DNA of 64,000 nucleotides. It comes from MFD00082-c5 sp963697995 (GTDB lineage Bacteria; Chlamydiota; Chlamydiia; Chlamydiales; JAJFMB01). Every line of letters starts with the position of its first letter. Position 1 is the stretch's first letter. The stretch spans positions 1,178,001-1,242,000 of the forward strand of contig OY969110.1 of NCBI GenBank assembly GCA_963697995.1, written 5' to 3'. Positions 61,601 to 64,000 of the stretch are shown one piece after another. Under the pieces are notes generated by a model. That model did no database searches and had not been told where the DNA came from. It saw only the letters and a program-made list of their open reading frames with translations. A program made the translations under genes and the position numbers.

Positions 61601-62564
61601 CACAGGGCCTACAGGTAGCACAGGATTTACAGGTCCTACTGGAACCGCTGGCTTTACTGGACCTACAGGAGCCACTGGATTTACAGGATTTAATGGGCAT
61701 ACAGGTCCAACAGGAGCCACTGGATTTACAGGCCCAACAGGCTTTACAGGCCCGACAGGTGCTACTGGTTTCACAGGTCCTACAGGGCTTGGTGCTACAG
61801 GCGCAACAGGCTTTACAGGCCCGACAGGTGCTACTGGTTTCACAGGTCCTACAGGGCTTGGTGATACAGGTCCAACAGGTTTCCCCGGACCGACGGGAGC
61901 TACTGGCTTTACAGGTCCGACAGGTGCGACAGGGTTTACAGGTCCAAAAGGTGCTACAGGCTTTACAGGGCCAACTGGTGCGACTGGATTCACTGGCCCA
62001 ACAGGGCCGATAGGTTCAACAGGATTTAATGGGCGTACAGGTCCAACGGGTCCAACAGGCCCTTGTTGCCCAGGACCCACAGGTCCGACTGGACCAAGAG
62101 GAGATGACAATTTTGGTTTGGCTGCCTATGCTACTTTTTACTCAACTTCAACTGCTAACGTTCACTCCTCTCATATTGTTCCGATCAATTCCATAGCCTA
62201 TGCTGATCCTTCCTATTTTACCCTTCTTCCTGATGGAGAAGTTCAGGTTTTAGTTGGAGGAGATTATAAAATTTCTTACATGGTAAATTACGATTCCGTC
62301 GGCTTTAATAATGACATTGTTACAGGAATTGATATGGTAAGTGCTTCTCGCCTTTTCTATGTACCCAACTCTCTTGCAATTTGTCAGACTACCAATCCAA
62401 CGTTTTGCTCTTTAACTGGCGAAACTATTGCAACTCTATCTGCTAATGACACGGTATTCATTAAAAACTTCTCCCTTGTGACATTTACTCTCACCTCACT
62501 TCCAACATACGATCCTTCTATAAATACCCCAAGTGCATGTTTAACTATTTTGAAAATCAACTAG
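51155..62564 (+). CDS. Giant collagen-like surface protein with BclA/C1q-like head (reconstructed; frameshifted as given)
   Basis: Followed through its frame shifts, the gene encodes about 3812 aa. It has a signal peptide (SILALATVILTSVSAYSA), a short N-terminal domain with CNSCGC just before the collagen part, about 3500 residues of unbroken Gly-X-Thr triplets, a CCPGPTGPTGPRG collar and a 150-aa head. The head (AYATFYSTSTANV, DGEVQVLVGGDYKISYMVN) resembles the C-terminal TNF/C1q-like domains of BclA-type exosporium glycoproteins. The triplet frame is continuous but for 30 single-base deletions and one insertion, all between 55171 and 61165. Restoring them gives an exact multiple of three with no internal stop. 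It is probably a trimeric surface filament. Confidence 0.75.
51471..52022 (+). repeat. 138-bp (46-aa) units of the collagen array
   Basis: Four full units start at 51471, 51609, 51747 and 51885, each opening GGTTTAGG(A/T)GA and coding for GLGDTGPTGPTGATGSTGAT plus GPTGLGATGATGPIGPQGD. They are nearly identical. From 52023 to about 54990 the same words recur in shorter, reshuffled combinations (GLQGDTGATGPT, GFGDTGPTGPT). Confidence 0.9.
54990..62060 (+). repeat. 27-bp (9-aa) GATGFTGPT array of the collagen gene
   Basis: About 7 kb made of the 9-aa unit GATGFTGPT and variants (GSTGFTGPT, GTTGFTGPT), with a few longer inserts (GPTGLGATG). Silent third positions vary freely, so the array is old enough for codon drift but keeps its protein pattern. 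Nearly all frame-disrupting indels fall here. Confidence 0.93.
59127..62564 (+). CDS. Collagen-like protein, C-terminal open frame as given
   Basis: The frame holds the natural 3' end. Only parts of it carry Gly-X-Thr (59667-59843, 60360-60846 and 61166 onward); the rest is the array read out of frame (Gln/Leu/Asp-rich or Tyr/Arg-rich). From 61166 it runs unbroken through the collagen array, the CCPGPTG collar (about 62062) and the C1q/TNF-like head (62100-62564). Its ATG at 59127 is out of the collagen frame and is not the true start. Confidence 0.7.
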   Translation: MQQALQDLRAQLDLRDQLEPLASQDQQVQLDLLDQLALQALQDQLGQQDLLDRLEQQASQGLQEQQDLLDPQVLQVSLVQQVLRALPDLMEPQDLRDRMELQDLPDQLELLVSQELPALQALQDRLEQQDLRDRLELQALQGQRVTQASQGLQVAQDLLALQVRLDLPDQLELQAYRPIGATGFTGPTGATGFTGPTGNTGFTGPTGSTGFTGPTGATGFTGPTGATGFTGPSGATGFTGPPEPLVSQGLPVLLGLQVLQVQLASLVLQVLRLYRSNRSHWFHRAYRFYRVYRSYRCNWLHWSYRCYRLYRTYGRNWIHWPDRCYRIYRSNRSHWFQRVYRLYRVYRSYRCYRLHWSYRCYRIYWTDWSHWFHRAYRFYRLYRSYRCNWLHWSYRCYRLYRTYGRNWIHWSTGATGFTGPTGATGFTGPTGFTGFTGPTGATGFTGPTGATGFTGPTGATGFTGPTGATGFTGPTGATGFTGPTGVTGGTGPTGATGFTGPTGATGFTGPTGPTGVTGFTGPTGSTGFTGPTGVTGFTGPTGATGFTGPTGTTGFTGPTGATGFTGPTGATGFTDPLEQQALQDRQVLLVSQVLQGLVLQDLQDLLVLQVRPALLVPQERLDLQDLMEPQASQDLMAPQASQVLLAQQDLPGQQALQDSQVPRCYRVYRSYRCNWLHRAYGSTGFTGPTGATGFTGPTGATGFTGPTGATGFTGPTGATGFTGPTGATGFTGPTGSTGRTGPTGATGFTGPTGSTGFTGPTGATGFTGPTGLGATGPTGVTGPTGATGFTGPTGATGFTGPTGATGFTGPTGATGFTGPTGATGFTGPTGSTGFTGPTGTAGFTGPTGATGFTGFNGHTGPTGATGFTGPTGFTGPTGATGFTGPTGLGATGATGFTGPTGATGFTGPTGLGDTGPTGFPGPTGATGFTGPTGATGFTGPKGATGFTGPTGATGFTGPTGPIGSTGFNGRTGPTGPTGPCCPGPTGPTGPRGDDNFGLAAYATFYSTSTANVHSSHIVPINSIAYADPSYFTLLPDGEVQVLVGGDYKISYMVNYDSVGFNNDIVTGIDMVSASRLFYVPNSLAICQTTNPTFCSLTGETIATLSANDTVFIKNFSLVTFTLTSLPTYDPSINTPSACLTILKIN

Positions 62565-62671
62565 TTAAATCAATTTCTCGAAAAGTCTCGTCTAATTTTT
62601 AATTTGAAGTTTAAAGGTAAAGGGGGTACACCCAAGAAGTGGGGCCCATTGTAAAGTTTTAGAGGGGAGTT

Positions 62672-63115
62672 ATGAACGAAAATAATCCGTTAAATCCTAT
62701 CATTAAGCAGCTTAATGACTTGTTGTCCCTCTGCGATGAGGAGTTTAAAAAAAAAGAGCCAGCTCCAGGTGGCGTCCCACGCTATATCATTAAGCAAGTC
62801 AAAGACTTAGAGACCCGTATCCAGATATTCAAAGAAGCTGCCGACTCGGTCATCAAAGAATCAAAAGAAGAGATGAAACAAGTTGAAGTCGCAGGCAAAA
62901 AAAATATTCCCCTTCCTGAACAGCCCTCAGAGGAGCAACAAGAGTTTTTAAAAAAATTGGAGCAGATTGAAAAAGAGATCGCTTTAAAAAGACTCGCTTT
63001 AGCCCCTCAAGTGCAAAAAGCAAAAAAAGAGGAAGAGGTTCAACAAAAAAAAGAGCGGATGCGAAAAAAGAAATTTATAGGGTTAAATCCACGCGGTAAA
63101 TGGCAGAAGTTGTAA
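62672..63115 (+). CDS. Small charged coiled-coil protein, unknown function
   Basis: The 147-aa protein is Lys/Glu/Gln-rich and predicted helical (about 5-130), with a Pro-containing break near 28-35 (KEPAPGGVPRY) and a basic C-terminus (KKERMRKKKFIGLNPRGKWQ). No known family is evident. Its TAA stop overlaps the next gene's ATG (TAATG), so the two are coupled, and it may act with the DUF115-like protein. A GGGG-type Shine-Dalgarno lies upstream of 62672. Confidence 0.75.
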   Translation: MNENNPLNPIIKQLNDLLSLCDEEFKKKEPAPGGVPRYIIKQVKDLETRIQIFKEAADSVIKESKEEMKQVEVAGKKNIPLPEQPSEEQQEFLKKLEQIEKEIALKRLALAPQVQKAKKEEEVQQKKERMRKKKFIGLNPRGKWQKL

Positions 63116-64000
63116 TGACTCAGGATGATGAGATCGCAAAATGGCTTCGTGAACTGCCTCTAAATAAAATCACCGCCCTTTATCTTTGGGGTCTAAAAGA
63201 GCCCCTTTGCTTAGTCGCCTTAAAACCCTGGTTAGATGAAAACCCTTCAAGAAAAGTGATCTGCATCGAAGAAAATCACGACACATTTCAAGAGTTTTTA
63301 AAAACGCCTCATGCTCAAAGCCTTTTAAAAAATCCCCAAATCGACATTCTCACGCCCGAGGGGTGGAAGGAGGTTATCGACAGATATGTGATGTATCCAG
63401 GATATCTTAAGTACCACATTGCAAAAAACTTATTGTCTGATCCGCATCAATTTGTGCTTTTTCAAAACACTTTTAATTGCCGCATTGAGAATTTTATTAT
63501 TGTTAGAAGTGAAGAGCTTTCCTTTGGCGGTCCAACGACGGAAAATTTTTATCGAAATATTTTAAAACTTCCCAATGCGTACAATGCGATGGCCCTTTTT
63601 GGCAAGTTTTCGAAGATTCCAGCAGTTATTGTTGGAGCGGGTCCTTCTTTACAATCAAATCTTTCCGTACTGGAAAAAAACAGAAACAAAGCGCTTATTT
63701 TTTCCGGGGGAACTGCAATGAATGCTTTGGCAGGCTCTCAAGTGATTCCCCATTTTGGGTTGGCTCTTGATCCAAATCCGTATCAAGTCTCCCGCTTAGT
63801 GATGAATCAAGCTTTTGAGATCCCCGAATTTTATTCAAATCGCCTTTTTTCGGAAGCTTTTGATTTGATTCAAGGTCCGAAAATCTATCTTCCAAGCTTC
63901 GTCGAACGCTCTTTGGGATTTTGGTTTGAGCAGCAACTTGGTTTAAATCCGATTGCGAAAAATGCAGGCATGAGCGTGACGACTGTAAATCTTGTATTAG
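63115..64000 (+). CDS. DUF115/Maf-like (6-hydroxymethylpterin pyrophosphokinase-type) protein, 5' part
   Basis: The frame is open from ATG 63115 to the window edge (295 codons). It has the DUF115 pattern VIVGAGPSLQSNL (about 182-194), then ALIFSGGTAMNAL and PHFGLALDPNP, and later NAGMSVTTVNL, where the family has a G-x-S-V-x-x-x-A segment. DUF115 proteins include motility-associated glycosyltransferase-like factors; here, with no flagella, a role in glycan or surface modification is possible. The start overlaps the previous stop by one base. Cut by the window edge. Confidence 0.8.
   Translation, partial: MTQDDEIAKWLRELPLNKITALYLWGLKEPLCLVALKPWLDENPSRKVICIEENHDTFQEFLKTPHAQSLLKNPQIDILTPEGWKEVIDRYVMYPGYLKYHIAKNLLSDPHQFVLFQNTFNCRIENFIIVRSEELSFGGPTTENFYRNILKLPNAYNAMALFGKFSKIPAVIVGAGPSLQSNLSVLEKNRNKALIFSGGTAMNALAGSQVIPHFGLALDPNPYQVSRLVMNQAFEIPEFYSNRLFSEAFDLIQGPKIYLPSFVERSLGFWFEQQLGLNPIAKNAGMSVTTVNLVL

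Noticed and set aside
51385..61700. Many long minus-strand frames of the type PVGPVNPVAPVGPV in the collagen region
   Set aside because: They are the antisense reading of the Gly-X-Thr repeats, which lack stops because the repeat has none. No starts or signals support them.
51471..62060. Possible CRISPR array (regular short repeats)
   Set aside because: There are no unique spacers; the repeats are contiguous and encode collagen triplets.

Overview
The window comes from the chromosome of a chlamydia, probably an 'environmental' family outside the genus Chlamydia (order Chlamydiales; family not determined). The evidence is gene order. Positions 1-10865 reproduce, on the minus strand, the chlamydial type III secretion block that C. 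trachomatis carries as CT663-CT674. Positions 27158-35391 reproduce clpX-clpP-tig-SWI/SNF helicase-mreB (CT705-CT709). pckA, which follows mreB in Chlamydia, is here about 9 kb further on at 44737.

Layout. (1) 1-10865, minus: T3SS basal-body and cytosolic genes, from a CT663-like chaperone through cdsD, E, F, G, CT668-like, N, O, P, Q and a short pkn5 to the start of cdsC. Four extra copies of the 3' end of pkn5 lie between pkn5 and cdsC. (2) 11160-13115, plus: an unrecognised 651-aa protein. (3) 13117-14610: a palindromic repeat element (element 1). (4) 14611-27065, minus: an eight-gene translocator cluster with a CopB-type translocator between two SycD/LcrH-type chaperones, a candidate minor translocator, and three large Asn/Gln/Ser/Thr-rich proteins of unknown role. 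(5) 27158-35391: clpX, clpP, tig, tRNA-Gly, SWI/SNF helicase, mreB. (6) 35392-37020: a second, closely similar palindromic element (element 2). (7) 37103-44227: a block with an outer-membrane barrel, a repeat protein, a MORN protein, a 1220-aa propeller/Ig-like protein and a YdcF-like protein. (8) 44281-49489: GNAT, PEPCK, YidD (overlapping pckA antisense), a frameshifted DUF155 gene, two tRNAs, a RecO-like gene, a long HPF and a small PD-(D/E)XK protein. (9) 49511-62564: two surface-type genes, a Cys-rich possible inverse-autotransporter barrel and an 11.4-kb collagen-like gene with a BclA/C1q-like head. (10) 62672-64000: a small charged protein and the start of a DUF115/Maf-like gene.

How the parts work together. 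Regions 1 and 4 supply most of one injectisome: export ATPase and stalk, C-ring, needle, inner-membrane ring, translocon and chaperones. Regions 7 and 9 look like envelope or surface cargo. The least explained items are the two palindromic elements with telomere-like flanks, both in gaps between convergent genes; the collagen gene with about 31 single-base indels confined to its 27-bp repeat zone; and the three large proteins of the translocator operon.
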